NCBI GenBank assembly: GCA_037951165.1
Contig: JBBDHG010000054.1
Location: 1,048,501 to 1,112,500 of the forward strand
Direction of reading: 5' to 3'
Length of the DNA stretch: 64,000 nt
DNA from: Lophius americanus
Lineage: Eukaryota; Chordata; Actinopteri; Lophiiformes; Lophiidae
Shown: positions 34,780 to 45,786 of the stretch, one piece after another
How the letters are laid out: each line of letters begins with the position of its first letter
How positions within the stretch are numbered: the first letter of the stretch is position 1
Program-made: the position numbers and the translations under genes
The notes under the pieces: generated by a model
Database searches by the model: none
What the model was told of the DNA's origin: nothing
What the model saw: the letters and a program-made list of their open reading frames with translations, nothing else

Positions 34780-36190
34780 TTTCACTATGCACAACTATGC
34801 TCCCATAAGAGCTGCACGCTACAATCCATTTCATCGACATAGAGAAAAACTAGTGTCAAGTTGCATCTCCCTTTAGGCCTAGGCTATCCACACAGTCTGT
34901 ATTTATTGATTCATATTACTGCAACTCTTGACTCCCACCGTCCTGTCGACTCACAGAAAAAGTATATGTAAACTGAGAGAAATAGAGGTATACATACCAT
35001 CAGAAAGATCAAGCACCGGTACTTTCGGGATTATCTAACCAATATGTCAGTGAAATAGGGGTTAGAAATCAAGAAGTCCTATTGGAATCAATCGCCAGAC
35101 TGTTGTGCAGCCTTACAAGCCCTGAAGCTGCAGTTTCCGGTGAACTACTACCATCATACTCCAGCGGAATGGGAAAAGGCCCACATGTTGTTAAAGAAAT
35201 GGACTAAGATGGGTCTGTCAGGTGTCCTGAGGAGGGACCGTCTTATTACCTTGGTATGGGGGCTTGCCCCATCTGGAATGAGAGCAGACTATTTGGCAAC
35301 ACAGCTTTTTTACATCCCCCCTATGTTTTCCATCATAGTGACTGTTCTGCCTGCTTCTCCACCTCCTCTCTCCATCCTCTGTCTGATTTTGTCTCTCCAG
35401 TGGCCGATGATCTCATTCTCTTCTGTTTTCCCCTCCCAGCTGCCACTACCTGCCGATGAGGGTATGTTTAATTACAGCCAGTGATGAATGGTCTCTGGGC
35501 TTTAATCAGAAAAAAAGGAAAGGGTTAAAAGAGAGAAGAAGGGGGAACGACACAGACAGAAAGAGAGAGAGGGAGAGAGATGGAGAGGAAGATGCCAGAG
35601 AACTCTGAATGAGAGAAACAATCATATATATATATATATAAGCTATATAACCTGTCATATTTTTTTTTTTATGGTAGCAGAAATTGATCACATTGAAAAT
35701 CTGTAAATAGCAGTCAATATGTTTGCTTCGGTATGCATTTTAAATCTTGTCTTGCTTCTGGTGATAACAAGTTATAGCTATGAAAGCCCATTTTACTGAA
35801 AATCTGATGTGTTAAAGTGGCTGAAACCATAGGTGTGACCTAATTTTGTAACGTGTTGCTCCAATTATTTAGACTGATATTGTAGTATAATGGACATGTT
35901 GGTGAATAAACCAGTCTGCAGTGAGCAATTGCATATGATATTGGTCAGTTAGTTTTTTTGTAAACCAATCTTGGGTTGTTGAAAAAGCAAATCAAAAACC
36001 TGCCCTCCAGTCGTTTCCCTGATGGAGAGTTGTGTTGTCAGCATTTAGTGACGAAAAGTTAGGTTATGTTGTTTGAAAAGTAAATCCTCGTGCCTTACTT
36101 TGGTTTGTGATGGCTACAAATCTGTTTATTTTTTCTTTGTTGAAAGATGACGGGAGCTGTGAAGTAATCCCAAATGATAGATGGGAAAAC
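34780..36190. other. Unassigned, with GA and TA simple repeats
   Basis: A 114-codon plus frame (35140-35484) lacks motifs. Purine-rich GA repeats lie at 35561-35581 and a (TA)n run at 35624-35640. Confidence 0.45.
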
Positions 36191-36214
36191 ATGGGAGTCA
36201 TCTAATATTTGAGT

Positions 36215-36575
36215 CGGGAGCTAGTCATGTGCTGGGTAACACAGCTGCCTCACACCAAAAAGGTTCCAGGGTCAAATCTACATTCTCGCCGGCTAACGTA
36301 ACCTATATCCATCACATTCAAACATAGACAGCACAAAATAGTGAAATAATTTCTATGCATTTTGCCCAACCTGAGGAACAATGGGCATCCCCTACCCCTG
36401 CTCCTATTTATACCAAGTAGGTGTAAATGTGCACACAAGTGGTTGTTGGTTTCTATGTGTTGTGTCTGTAAAATGCCCAGGATGTACCCTGCCTCTTGCC
36501 CGATGTCAGCCTGGATCAGCTCCATCCCGGCAGTGACCCTGAACAGGATAAGTGGTCAGAAGATGAATAAATGCC
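36215..36575 (+). repeat. SINE family A copy, interrupted
   Basis: The head (36225-36300) reads GGGTAACACAGCTGCCTCAC and GGTTCCAGGGTCAAATCTAC, matching the A- and B-box part of the family. The tail (36415-36575) reads GGATGTACCCTGCCTCTTGC, CCGATGTCAGCCTGGATCAG and TGACCCTGAACAGGATAAG. Between them lies a reversed piece of SINE family B (36305-36413). Confidence 0.65.
36305..36413 (-). repeat. SINE family B fragment nested in SINE family A
   Basis: ACAGCACAAAATAGTGAA, TTTCTATGCATTTTGCCC and AACCTGAGGAACAATGGGC on plus match the 8400-8660 element in the same orientation. The tRNA head side is truncated. Confidence 0.6.
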
Positions 36576-36639
36576 TCATTTTATTGTTCGATCAGAGTTT
36601 TGTCCGGCTCCAAGATTTGCTGTCTGTACTCATCGATGT

Positions 36640-38130
36640 GAGCAAACAAAATGAAGAAGGGATACAGTCTTATTCCAAGTCATTCAAAAGATGCATGGTC
36701 ACAGGTGTACTCAAACATTCTCAACAACAGTCCTGGAAACTCTAAGCAGCTTTTCTCCACAATAAACCATCTCCTTAAATCTCAGACACAAACTCACACA
36801 GAAATATTACAGACGAAATCTGTATCAACTTTATCATCTTCTTCAGAACCAAAATGGACACCATCTGCTCGCATCTCTCTGGTGTCCCTGCACTACCTGC
36901 CCTATTTGTCAGCCCCCAGTCTGGTATTCCCCACCCTCTCAACTTCTTCTATGAAGTTTCGCAATGTGAAGTTGAGGAAATCATTAACAAAATGAAATCA
37001 TCCACCTGTGCCCTTCCCATACTCCTGATGAAATCTAATCTCTGTGCCATCAGTCCCCTTATCACAAAGAACAATAAACCACTCCCTCCAGTCTGGCCAT
37101 GTTTCATCCCCCCTCAAAATTGCTGACACCACTTCTCAAAAAACCCAGGAAGTCCCTGCCAACTATAGGCAGCTATAGGCAACTGTAACATATCAAACCA
37201 TCCATTTCTTTCCAAAGTGCTGGAAAAAGCTGTTGCCGCTCAGCTCCAGGACAATCTTCAACAATAAAACTTTTTCGATAAGTTTCAGTCAGGCTTCCGC
37301 TCCGCCCACAGCGCAGAAACAGCTTTGCTAGGAGTTACAAACAACCTTCTGATGGCAGCCGATGCAGGCTCTCCTTCACTTCGTATCCTCCTCGACCTAA
37401 GCATTTGAGACTTTCGACCACCACCTCCACCACCATTGAACTGCCTTTGACTGGTTCACATCCAGCCTTCACGTCCAGCCCTATTCATCCTCTACATGCT
37501 CCCCCTCGGCCGTATCATCAACAAGCATGGAATCTCTTTCCTTTGCTATGCTGTTGACATACAACTGTACCTCAGAACAAACCCAACCCCCTCTGCTGCT
37601 CTGCCTTCATCTTCGTCCCCACCATCCTCACTGACCTCTGGCCTGGATGAGTAAGAACTTCCTTCAGTTAAACTGCTCCAAAACTGAAGCAATTCCTGTC
37701 AGCACCCAACATCAGGTCCAGTAATCACTCATTACCACCATCACCTTTTCCAGTAAAAGACCAACCTCAGTGTGAGACTGAAACCTCACCTTACCTTTGA
37801 AAACCATATCAAACATCTGTGCAAATGATCCTTCTTCCACCTTAAGAACGTTGCTAAAGTCTGTCCCACACTCACCCTTTCCGACGCCACAAAACTCGTC
37901 CATGCTTTTGTCCTCTACAGAACTCACTTCCAGACCAACTGAGGGCTCCACAGACTGTCGAAGCCTTCAAAAAAGACTTAAAAAATTTCTCTTCAAGAAA
38001 ACTTCTTACTAATGTTGAATTTTAACTGCTTTTATTCTTGTTTTACTTTATGCTCCTGCTTTTAATCTGTAGCACTTTGAGATTTATAACAAATGAAAAG
38101 TGCCTTATAAATAAAATGTATTATTATTAC
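36640..38130 (+). pseudogene. L2-like LINE, degenerate, with intact 3' end
   Basis: Shifted frames show the expected order. An upstream block has CEVEEIINKMKSSTCALPIL at 36962. Near 37120 lies a PLLKKP-like stretch with NYR-type 'PTIGSYRQL'. Near 37290 is QSGFR.AHSAETALL-like sequence, and near 37645 a 'WMSKNFLQLNCSKTEAI' block. The final block near 37945 reads LRAPQTVEAFKKDLKNFLFK. The 3' end is GCACTTTGAGATTTATAAC, then AAATAAAATGTATTATT. The YADD region is broken by indels. The copy is dead. Confidence 0.8.
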
Positions 38131-38259
38131 TCTGCAGCTTACACAACGACCGCATTAATTAATTTACAACACGCCAATGGTTGGTGTCTTTATTTTCGCT
38201 ATCTACATAACCTTTTTGACCAGACGTTTATTTTTTCACTTAAATTGTCAAGCCTTTCT

Positions 38260-38529
38260 GTTCCGTTCTCCCTCTGTGTCTGTCTTGTGATTGGTCATCA
38301 TGCTCACCTGTGTTTCCCCTCCAGCTGTGTCTCATTTTCTCGTTACGTCCGTGTATGAAGTCTGTCCTTACCTTCCCTTCTGTGCCTTCTGTAAGTTATC
38401 TCTAGTTTTTTTTTTTCCTGTTTTTTCCTCGTGCCCTTTTTGGTTTATTAATAAATATTTTTGCACCTGCTCTGCTGCACCTTGTGTCTGCATTTGGGTC
38501 CGAGCTAAACCACAGAAGAGTTCGTAACA
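38260..38529 (+). mobile_element. Solo LTR fragment of a fish LTR retrotransposon
   Basis: The order is GTGATTGGTCATCATGCTC, ACCTGTGTTTCCCCTCCAGC, AATAAA (38450-38455), TGTGTCTGCATTTGGGTCC and a terminal TTCGTAACA. This is the same R/U5 architecture as the LTR at 7640-8136, but from a different family. No internal region is present. The start is approximate. Confidence 0.5.
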
Positions 38530-38539
38530 TAAACACACT

Positions 38540-39265
38540 GTATTAACATATTGAGCCCAAAAACAAGTATGTTTAGGGTAGTGTAATGGATACCACGGAC
38601 CTGATCTCAGATCCTAGAAGGTTATCTTTGTGATTCATAGGTGACTTTTGGACCTTGGCTCTTGCTCAAATGCCTTAGGGTCTAACCTCATGTGGTGTTG
38701 AAGTTCATCAGATGCAAAGATATTCATGGAGGATTCAGTTGACAAACATGTATTTTATGTGTTCACATCATGTTAAAATATCTTCCACACTGTTACTTGT
38801 TACTTTGCTGATAATCTGTTACTTGAGGGATGAAACTCTCTGCAGAAGTGCTGAAAATAACAACCAGAGATGGCTGTCTGAATTCCTGTATAGAATCAGA
38901 TTTTTTTTTTTTTTTTACAAAACATGGCCGGTTTTGTTCCGACCTCCCTGAATACGAGGCTTGAACTCCTCTTAAGTGCCTCATTTTTCAAGTTGCTGTT
39001 CTAACGTAGTTCCAGGATTACATGCCGACCGGCAAACCCTTTCCATTCCCTTTATTTTCATTTACACTACACCTGTTTTGAGTGTGGTTTCATAGCTGCA
39101 TTTTTCTGTGAAAGGTCCACCTGATAACCTCTCTCCAAACATTCAGTCCCCTTGACAGAACCTCAAGGGAAGCAAAGCTTAGAGAAGTGCAGGAAAAAGG
39201 AACAGTCTGCATTTCACTGCTGCAACTGGGTTTGAAGTATAAATTGTGTAGTGCCATCCATCCTG
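38540..39265. other. Unassigned, with a weak tRNA-like trace
   Basis: GGTAGTGTAATGGATACCAC at about 38578 resembles the D-arm side of a tRNA-derived element, but the T-arm is not convincing. A T-run of 18 lies near 38900. Nothing else was recognised. Confidence 0.35.
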
Positions 39266-39269
39266 GTGT

Positions 39270-39450
39270 TTTTTTTTAATATACATGAAATAAAGAGCTC
39301 TTTGAGTTGATATGCCCCAAATTCTGACTAAATTGAATACATGCTTGAGAAATCATCCCCCCAAAATTTTGGAGATAAAGGAAAAGGTTAGGTTAGTATT
39401 TCTCTGGAGAGCAAAAGACATGGAAATTGTTTTTGATTGACTATGTTTTC
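39270..39450 (-). mobile_element. R1 repeat copy 5, minus orientation, fragment
   Basis: On plus the reverse landmarks appear in reverse order: GAGCTCTTTGAGTTGATATG, CCCCAAATTCTGACTAAATT, TTGAGAAATCATCC, AATTTTGGAGATAAAGG and finally CATGGAAATTGTTTTTGATT. These mirror GATTTAGTCCAAATTTGGTG, TTTCTCAA, CTTTATCTCCAAA and ACTCAAAAAC.TTTCATGG of the family. This is the only minus-oriented copy found. Confidence 0.6.
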
Positions 39451-39454
39451 TTTT

Positions 39455-40200
39455 TTAGTCAAAACATCATCCTCCAGTAGGAAAGGAGCATTGGCTCATC
39501 ATGTGTTCATCCACTGACCTCTAGGTTAATTATCTGCTTTAAGTCAGCCACTCATCAGTTTTGAGCAAACTATTAACTATAGAGGTCAGAGTTGGGAAAA
39601 AGCCCCATCAGGCTGTGCGCTTCTCACCTGAGGGTGAAGTTTGGGTCAAACCCAAACTCTGGTATCCCTGTTGGATGAGAGCCAAAGGAAACTCCAGCGA
39701 TCCTCCATGACCTCACCAAGGTTATAAAACGCAGAACACACTTCTCCACAGATTAAACGAGAGATCTTTCCACAGCCACTTGAGGAGCTATAGGAGGAAT
39801 CAGCCGACCCAGGATACACTGACCAGGAGAGGGATAACTTCTACACACTGCTGTTTCTCCTACAGGTCGACCTGACTCCTCCCTCTGTGCCATGTGTGAG
39901 AATGTTCACCATTAGATGCATGAACTAACAGACTGTCACCAGTTGATGCTTGAGTTACTTCATGAATAGGCAACCAATAAGAAACTGAATCTGGATAATA
40001 CTAAATTATTGTATTCATCGTCTACTTTGCTTCTGCTAAATCTGAATGAGTGTTAAACTCTACATGGAGTGTATTATTGCATTTTGTGGAGTTTGATCTC
40101 AGCGATTGACTAGTATGTTATCAAAGTTATATAGAGTATGTTATCAGAGTTATTGTTATTAAAGAGTAGGCTAACAGCTCATGTGTGAAATTTTTGTACA
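39455..40200. other. Unassigned stretch
   Basis: No feature was supported. A short hairpin AGTTTGGGT/ACCCAAACT lies at 39638-39658. Confidence 0.4.
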
Positions 40201-40640
40201 TCACACTCACATTCACCCCGGTGCATTTCACACACTGGTGGCATAACAAATCTGCCCTACAAGATGTCGCTGGCTGGGCTCCGAAGTAAAAAACAGTCGG
40301 TTACTGTCTTTTTGTGGGGGGAGGACCCTTTTTGCTTTGTTTGTGCCTCTCCTTCTTTCATTTCTCTCTCACCTAACCCCCACACACACGTACCCAAGTG
40401 CATTCCACACCTCTTGTGCAAGGATGGCACGGTGGCAGAACAAATCCGCCCCGTGTCATTTTACTACTAGAGGGGTGTTTGCAACCTCCGTTTCGCTCTC
40501 ACTCTTGTGTTCTGCCTTAGACCCTCCCTTCCTCTCCTGCTCCCTCTCCACTCCCTCTCACACACACCAACTCTTTCTCTCTCTCTTAAATCTCAATCTC
40601 ACTCACAAACCAGTGAGTTGTTCCTGTGACCGGTAGTTTT
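40201..40640. repeat. Pyrimidine-rich block with a diverged internal duplication
   Basis: GTGCATTTCACAC, then TGGCATAACAAATCTGCCC (40221-40255), recurs as GTGCATTCCACAC, then TGGCAGAACAAATCCGCCCC (40398-40452). The rest is CT-rich with short CA runs. The frames at 40264-40636 are low-complexity. It may be part of an LTR or leader of an old element. Confidence 0.4.
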
Positions 40641-40644
40641 TTTT

Positions 40645-41210
40645 TGTATATAGCGGCTTGTTTTATTAGGGATAGATAGCGAAAGATATAACAGTTGTTG
40701 TTGTTTTAAGGGTTAATGATTGTGATCTACTACTACTAGACATAAATAATCTTTGCTCTGTTTTTAAGAGTAGCATTCTGATGATCAATGGGTGTACAGA
40801 TTGTGGTAACAATCTGTATGTGAAGGTCAGCGCCTTCACATCCAGCCTATGAGACTGGCTTCACTGCTTGGTTATTGTTCCATGACTCCAGCGTGGGATT
40901 ATTATTTAAGGTTAACAGCTATGTTCCCCTTCATAATTTAACTGATATACACATGTCAGTATCTCTTAATAACCAAAAATGTCTCTTCCAGTTCCAGGGC
41001 ATGGTCAAATATCAAACATTAAGCAAAAGCACCCAAAGCGGATATATCCTCAACCAAATAACTATCGCAGAATGTCAAGAGTTAGAATCTGATCTTTGAC
41101 AAGGGCCAAATTGTGATGGCTAGATGACAAAGTAGGAGTGTCTTCAAAACTGTATGTCTTAATGGATTTTCCTGTTCTGGAAAATCCTTCCAAAGTGGAC
41201 TAGGAGGTAC
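40645..41210. other. Unassigned stretch
   Basis: The plus frame at 40875-41099 has no recognisable motif. Nothing else was seen. Confidence 0.4.
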
Positions 41211-41211
41211 A

Positions 41212-41665
41212 CTCAAAAATTAACTAATTGACTCACTTAAATTTCAACATATTAGTCCATCTAATTTTTATCAAATATAGAAAAAATAAAATAAAATTGT
41301 ATTCATTAGTAGAATTCTATTTACATTACTCAACCTCAATTTTATCCAATATAGCTAAAATAAAAAAACTGAATTGGTGTAACTGAATTATATTTGTGCA
41401 ACTTAAAATGAGAAAAATTAACTCGTAATGAAATAATGTGAAATTATTTTCAATTTGATCCCCCATACAAAACAAAACTTCATGGTGTTTTTATTAAAAA
41501 TACTACACAACACCAACAATCCCTGACACTTGTAGCGTGTTATCTGCGTTTTACCTCAAAAATAATTGAATAGGGGCCCCACCCAAAGTTAATTTGGGAA
41601 ATTATGAAACTTAGAATTAATCAATTCTTAATTTCATTAAACTTAAAATTCTCACATCTGAAAAT
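41212..41665. repeat. AT-rich repeat with recurrent AACTTAAA/ACTCAAAA motifs
   Basis: ACACTCAAAAATTAACTAAT, TTGACTCACTTAAATTTC, GTGCAACTTAAAATGAG, GAAACTTAGAATTAATC and TTAAACTTAAAATTCTC recur over 450 bases in both senses. This texture is common in fish DNA-transposon-derived repeats with ACTTAAA-type ends. It lies about 0.7 kb beyond the 3' end of the SAMD3-like relic. Confidence 0.4.
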
Positions 41666-41669
41666 CATG

Positions 41670-42330
41670 AACAACTGGAAAAACAAAAGGACAGACATGA
41701 CAACTTTTATGCTTAAATATGAATATGTTTATTCAACTACAGATTTTGTACATCAATCCCAGGTCATGAATGAGCGGGATAGAACGGTCTTACTTGCCGG
41801 TCAACGATCACGTCCGTGGATCGGGTGCTGCAGTCAATCAGGCAGTTTCCTCTCACTGGAAGAAGTCAGTGTTTCCAAAATTCACGTGAAGACTCCTCTC
41901 CATGTGACTCTATTGTCGCTGCTGTATGGAGACTGGTGATTGTTGCGCACACATAGAATACAAGTACCATGTATTTTATATAATGTGTTCATGCAAAACA
42001 GTAATCAAGATATAAACAAATCTAGCTTAACTAAAATTACATCTGTGTTAATAAGCAAATCTATCAGATTTGTAGCAGAAAGGATCAGTACCTATGGAAT
42101 AATCAAACGTTAGCAAATAAAGTTCTTACGAGCACTATTCATCCATCTTATTAAACTGGATGAAGTAAGACATACATGTTCACATATTTGACAGTAGTAA
42201 CATCATTGTAATCACTGGTCCCAAAGATAAACAAAACAAAAATGAAAAAAGAGATCTAATAAGGAAACCTCAATGAAGATCCAGATTCTTTCTTCAAGGA
42301 AAATTAAGAAGAAGTAGTGTATTTCTTCCG
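41670..42330. other. 3' flank of the SAMD3-like relic
   Basis: The tail of a 111-codon plus frame (41604-41939) has no recognised motif. No poly(A) signal could be tied with confidence to the minus-strand relic. Confidence 0.4.
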
Positions 42331-42331
42331 T

Positions 42332-42592
42332 TTACCTCTTATGCAAACAACTTGATTGATTGATCAGCTGGTGTATCTTTGTATTCAGCTTGTGATTCAT
42401 TATTATCTTCCGGAAAAATTTGAAAGTGAACTTGAGGTTGTCTGGAAAGTTTAGATCGAGGGCATTAATGATGCCCATCATGACAATCCCTACTTGTTTC
42501 AGGAATTTGACCCGTTCGATCACAATTCCCACGTCCTGTGGCACCTCATCCCCATCTCCAATGTCCCTCTCTGCATCCTCAGAGATGGAGCC
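42332..42592 (-). CDS. Intact terminal exon of the SAMD3-like relic
   Basis: After acceptor TTGTTCAG the frame reads GSISEDAERDIGDGDEVPQD, then VGIVIERVKFLKQVGIVMMG, then IINALDLNFPDNLKFTFKFF, then RKIIMNHKLNTKIHQL. It ends at TAA (42332-42334). DVGIVIE.V, the Leu/Tyr-rich helix, and the F.K.IM...KL..K..QL ending follow the family C-terminus. The last residues (INQSSCLHKR) depart from the family and may be read-through after a lost stop. Confidence 0.7.
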   Translation of the reverse strand, partial: GSISEDAERDIGDGDEVPQDVGIVIERVKFLKQVGIVMMGIINALDLNFPDNLKFTFKFFRKIIMNHKLNTKIHQLINQSSCLHKR

Positions 42593-43546
42593 CTGAACAA
42601 CATGGTAAACACATAATTATTATGTTAAGGGGAATGCTAGCATAACAAACATAAAGCTATATACAAAAATTAAAATTATTGATAAATCATCAACTACAGT
42701 TCAGAAAATGAGATTAGTTGTTTACTTCACTAGCTGATGGGGTCAGATGCCGAATCACTTTTCAGTGCAATTCCTAGACAGACTAACGTGAACCGTAGCA
42801 CAAAACAATTGGCTTAAAACATATATCTGTGGGTAAAGATGGTGCTGTGCCTTAGGATATTGTCCATCATAAACAGTATAGTGATTCAGAGGAATGTATA
42901 TAGAAGTATTATAGAAGAAATGTATTAATTGATTTGTATAAATTACTCTATTGACTGATGGAAAGAAGTAGTACTCGTAAAAATATTTATCATTGTATAT
43001 GAATGTATAAAAAAATCTAGTTATATCAAAGGAAGGTTAACAAATGTATTTCTGATACATAAGCACATAAGTTGTTTCCAATAAATATGTAGTCAAAATC
43101 CAAAAATGTAAAATATTTGCAATATTTATCAAAAACATATAAAGAAATTGTAAAAGTACATATATTTATTGATTTTTATTGCATATATTTTAATATCAAT
43201 TTCAATTTTCTGCAGATGGGGGTCTCTCAATCAAAATAAAATGACAAAATATGAGTTGATCACTGTTAAATGACAAATGTCCAGTTTTTCTCTTTCTCTC
43301 TATTCCCGGATGTGTCCGAGTTCGAACATTTGGGTAAATGAAAGTATGTAACTGGACAACATATATAACATCCAAGTACTTACTTTTAGATGTAATGCTA
43401 AAATGTTACATTTATTTACTTTAAAACAAGACAGAGTTGTGTTTACATACTTTCTGTGTCCTTTCATTAATATTGAGACTCAATGGGAAATAATGGTGGC
43501 TAACACTGTCAGACACAACAAAAGAAACCTATTGAGATAGACTTAC

Positions 43547-43639
43547 CAGATATTCCTTGAAGAAAGAGTCTGGATCTTCATTGAGGTATATAATGAGGCC
43601 TCTCACTATGCACTCTCCACTGGTGTTGATTGTGTCACT
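43547..43639 (-). CDS. Intact internal exon of the SAMD3-like relic
   Basis: This 93-base, phase-0 exon follows acceptor CCCCTGTTACAG and ends at donor CTG/GTAAGT. It encodes SDTINTSGECIVRGLIIYLN, then EDPDSFFKEYL. The segment CI(V)RGL..YLNEDPD is the most recognisable signature of the family. No stop or frameshift is present, although the upstream exon of the same locus is badly broken. Confidence 0.7.
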
Positions 43640-44125
43640 CTGTAACAGGGGCGACAAAACAAGACAGAATTTAGCCAAATGTGGGTGAGACGGAGGCAGA
43701 CAAAGAGCAGGTTCTATGCAATGTGTGGGCAAAGGAAATGCAAATACTGTAAAGTCAAAGTCCCCAATTAAGTGTTCCACTGTGATAAAGTGAGCATCGG
43801 TGGACAAGAAAAAGGATGTTCTATGCATTTCTACCTATACCGAATCATTGATTGCCAGGACCTTCTTCATCCTCTGCTCCTTTAGTCGTCCTGAAGTTGT
43901 CCAAACGGTGACATGAACTTTGTTTGCAGAAGCTGGTTGGTGATCCCCGTGAACTCTGCATTTACCTGAGAAATGTTAAAAAACAGGATACAGGGATATT
44001 TAATTATAATATAAAAAAAATGCAGGAATATTGGAACATTAAAATTGTCATGTGCAGCCAATAACCATCAAGATATAATAATAATGATCCACATGCAAAT
44101 ATTCATCTTTACTTACTTCACTCAC

Positions 44126-45137
44126 CTGGAACAGAACAGGCCATCTGTCTTTGGGTCCTCGATAATAGGCCTCTGCTTTACTGTTTCTAAACTTCAGTGG
44201 GAGAAGATTTTTATTTTCCATTTTTGCTTTTATAACTTCATTGTCACACTTTTCCACTTCTGACTATCAAGCAATTCTCTCATTCTCCAAGTTGTCTGTG
44301 GTTTCACCTTTTGGGTGCAGAGAAATGTAGTTGTGCATGTAGTTAACTTCAGCCTTTTTTTTGGTTCCTTGATGTTGGCTGCAGCTTTCCCATGGCCTTC
44401 TCTTTTGTTCTTCAGAGAGTTCACATGGATTTCAGGAAGTCGCCCGAGCTTCGTTTGATAGTTTTACATTTTCTACTTTAGTGACTATTTCCATCACCAA
44501 AATCCTGTACTGGATCCAAGCTGTCCTAAACAAGGAGGTGCTCTTTACAAAGCTGCTGCCACCTATTCACACTGAAAGTCTTTTAGATAATTTGTGTATT
44601 TCAACATTTCTTGGGCTAGGCCATCAAGGATGACTCATTTCAGCCTTGGTCCAGGATTGAAGTGTTTTCTATATGCCTCAATTTGTGTATACTTCCGCTG
44701 TAGCTCAAATTCAGTCTCGTAGGAGAATATTGGGGTCGTAAAAACCTTGGGCCATGTGGACAATCTTGAGGGCTGAGTTTCTGGAGAGGAATGCGGGGAT
44801 GATGTGTATCATGTATCATCATTGCAGGCTGAGGCAATGGATGAATACCGCGTTTGAGTCTCAGTGTAAGTGGTAATTGATCTCTCCGCAAGTGAGTTTA
44901 CTGGGTACAAAGTGATGTCTCATCAGATGACAACATAGGGGAGTATATTACTTTCATTGTGCATCCATATATTGTAACCAAAAGTCTTCTTTCAATTGAA
45001 AGAATGTCTTTATTAACTTATAAAATTCTTCCGCTGTGGCCAGAATTCCAGAAGCTAAGGTCAGTTTTCTTAAGTCAGACTCTTTACCAAAGATGATCTG
45101 AAGAACAGCAGGACCTGCCATTATGGAAGACCTTAAT
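44126..45137 (-). pseudogene. Broken large exon of the SAMD3-like relic
   Basis: About 1 kb. It starts with the ubiquitin-like-looking N-terminus (MAGPAVLQIIF..KLTL to LQYMDA, about 55 residues). It then loses the expected D.GNEF..L segment by deletion and resumes at VIYSPMLSSDE. A Ser/Thr-rich linker (SSIASACNDD, YTSSPHSSPETQPS) precedes STWPKVF. Stops fall at the codons after GPRLK, FQCE, AAAL, GFW, WK, LK and KM, and two adjacent stops follow ENERIA. A frame change lies between RLKLT and HPKGETTDN. It ends at RWPVLFQ with donor CAG/GTGAGT. Confidence 0.7.
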
Positions 45138-45673
45138 CTAGAGTACAACGAAGGAAAAGTAGAATAAAAAACACATTTGATTAGGATTGTATTTGAGATG
45201 GGAAATGAAATAATTTAAGATTTCATAAGAGCCTCCCAAGTGAAACACTTATACGTTTAAATGTATTTTAAATATATTTGAATACTTATATTTGAAATAG
45301 TTAAAAGTAGGTTTCAGCTATGTATGTTTCAAGTACATTTAAATCCTTCTTTATTTATCTGTACTTACTGTAAATAGATTGAAAGTGTATTCATTGTAGA
45401 CTATCATATAATTCTCAATAGTTCATAGGAATTCTCAAAACTTTTCAATGATATTCTCCATAATATTTTTTCCCAACTTAACAAAGTTTCTTTGACTTTA
45501 ATTTGGCAATAATTTAATTATCTGACATAATATAAATACATATATATAATATAAAAAAATCCAATTATCTGCTGATACTCTAATGGTATTAATACAAATA
45601 TAGAGCAAGTAGCCTATTACTAATATTAATAGGAGGTCACCACAAGTAGCTTGGTAATGCAGTTGCTTTACCA

Positions 45674-45726
45674 TTTAATATATTTGCATCATCTTTTGTT
45701 ACAAAAGATGATGTAAATATATTAAA
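45674..45726. repeat. 53-bp near-perfect palindrome
   Basis: The left arm TTTAATATATTTGCATCATC plus TTTTGT (45674-45699), a single central T (45700) and the right arm (45701-45726) pair with one mismatch (C against T at the GCATC/GATGT position). It lies in the intron between exons of the SAMD3-like relic. No target-site duplication was identified. Confidence 0.85.
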
Positions 45727-45786
45727 GGGGCAAATGCATGCTATATGACAGCGAGATACATTACATACTACAGATACAATACTTAC

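Larger units (their letters stand above)
42332..45137 (-). pseudogene. Multi-exon relic of the teleost SAMD3-like multicopy family
   Basis: Four exons on minus can be chained. Exon A (45137-44126) starts after a strong acceptor (polypyrimidine, CTCTAG/ATTAAG). Its ATG at 45121 opens MAGPAVLQIIFGKESDLRKL and FFQLKEDFWLQYMDA. It continues through STWPKVFTTPIFSYETEFEL, VILDGLAQEMLKYTNYLKD, VNSLKNKREGHGKA and RWPVLFQ to donor CAG/GTGAGT. Exon B (43965-43841) begins VNAEFTGITNQ. Exon C (43639-43547) and exon D (42592-42332) are open. Exon A carries at least seven internal stops, a frameshift and a deletion, so this copy is not functional as read. I recall this order (MAGP.. start, LQYMDAD, WP..F, EGLAQEI..YK, RWPALF, YLNEDPD, DVGIVIEG) from fish genes named SAMD3-like. 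The biochemical role is unknown to me. Confidence 0.75.

Noticed and set aside
35561..35640. GA and TA runs as a regulatory element
   Set aside because: Plain microsatellites with no supporting motif.
38577..38640. tRNA-like sequence on plus
   Set aside because: Only the D-arm side fits; the T arm and acceptor pairing could not be supported.
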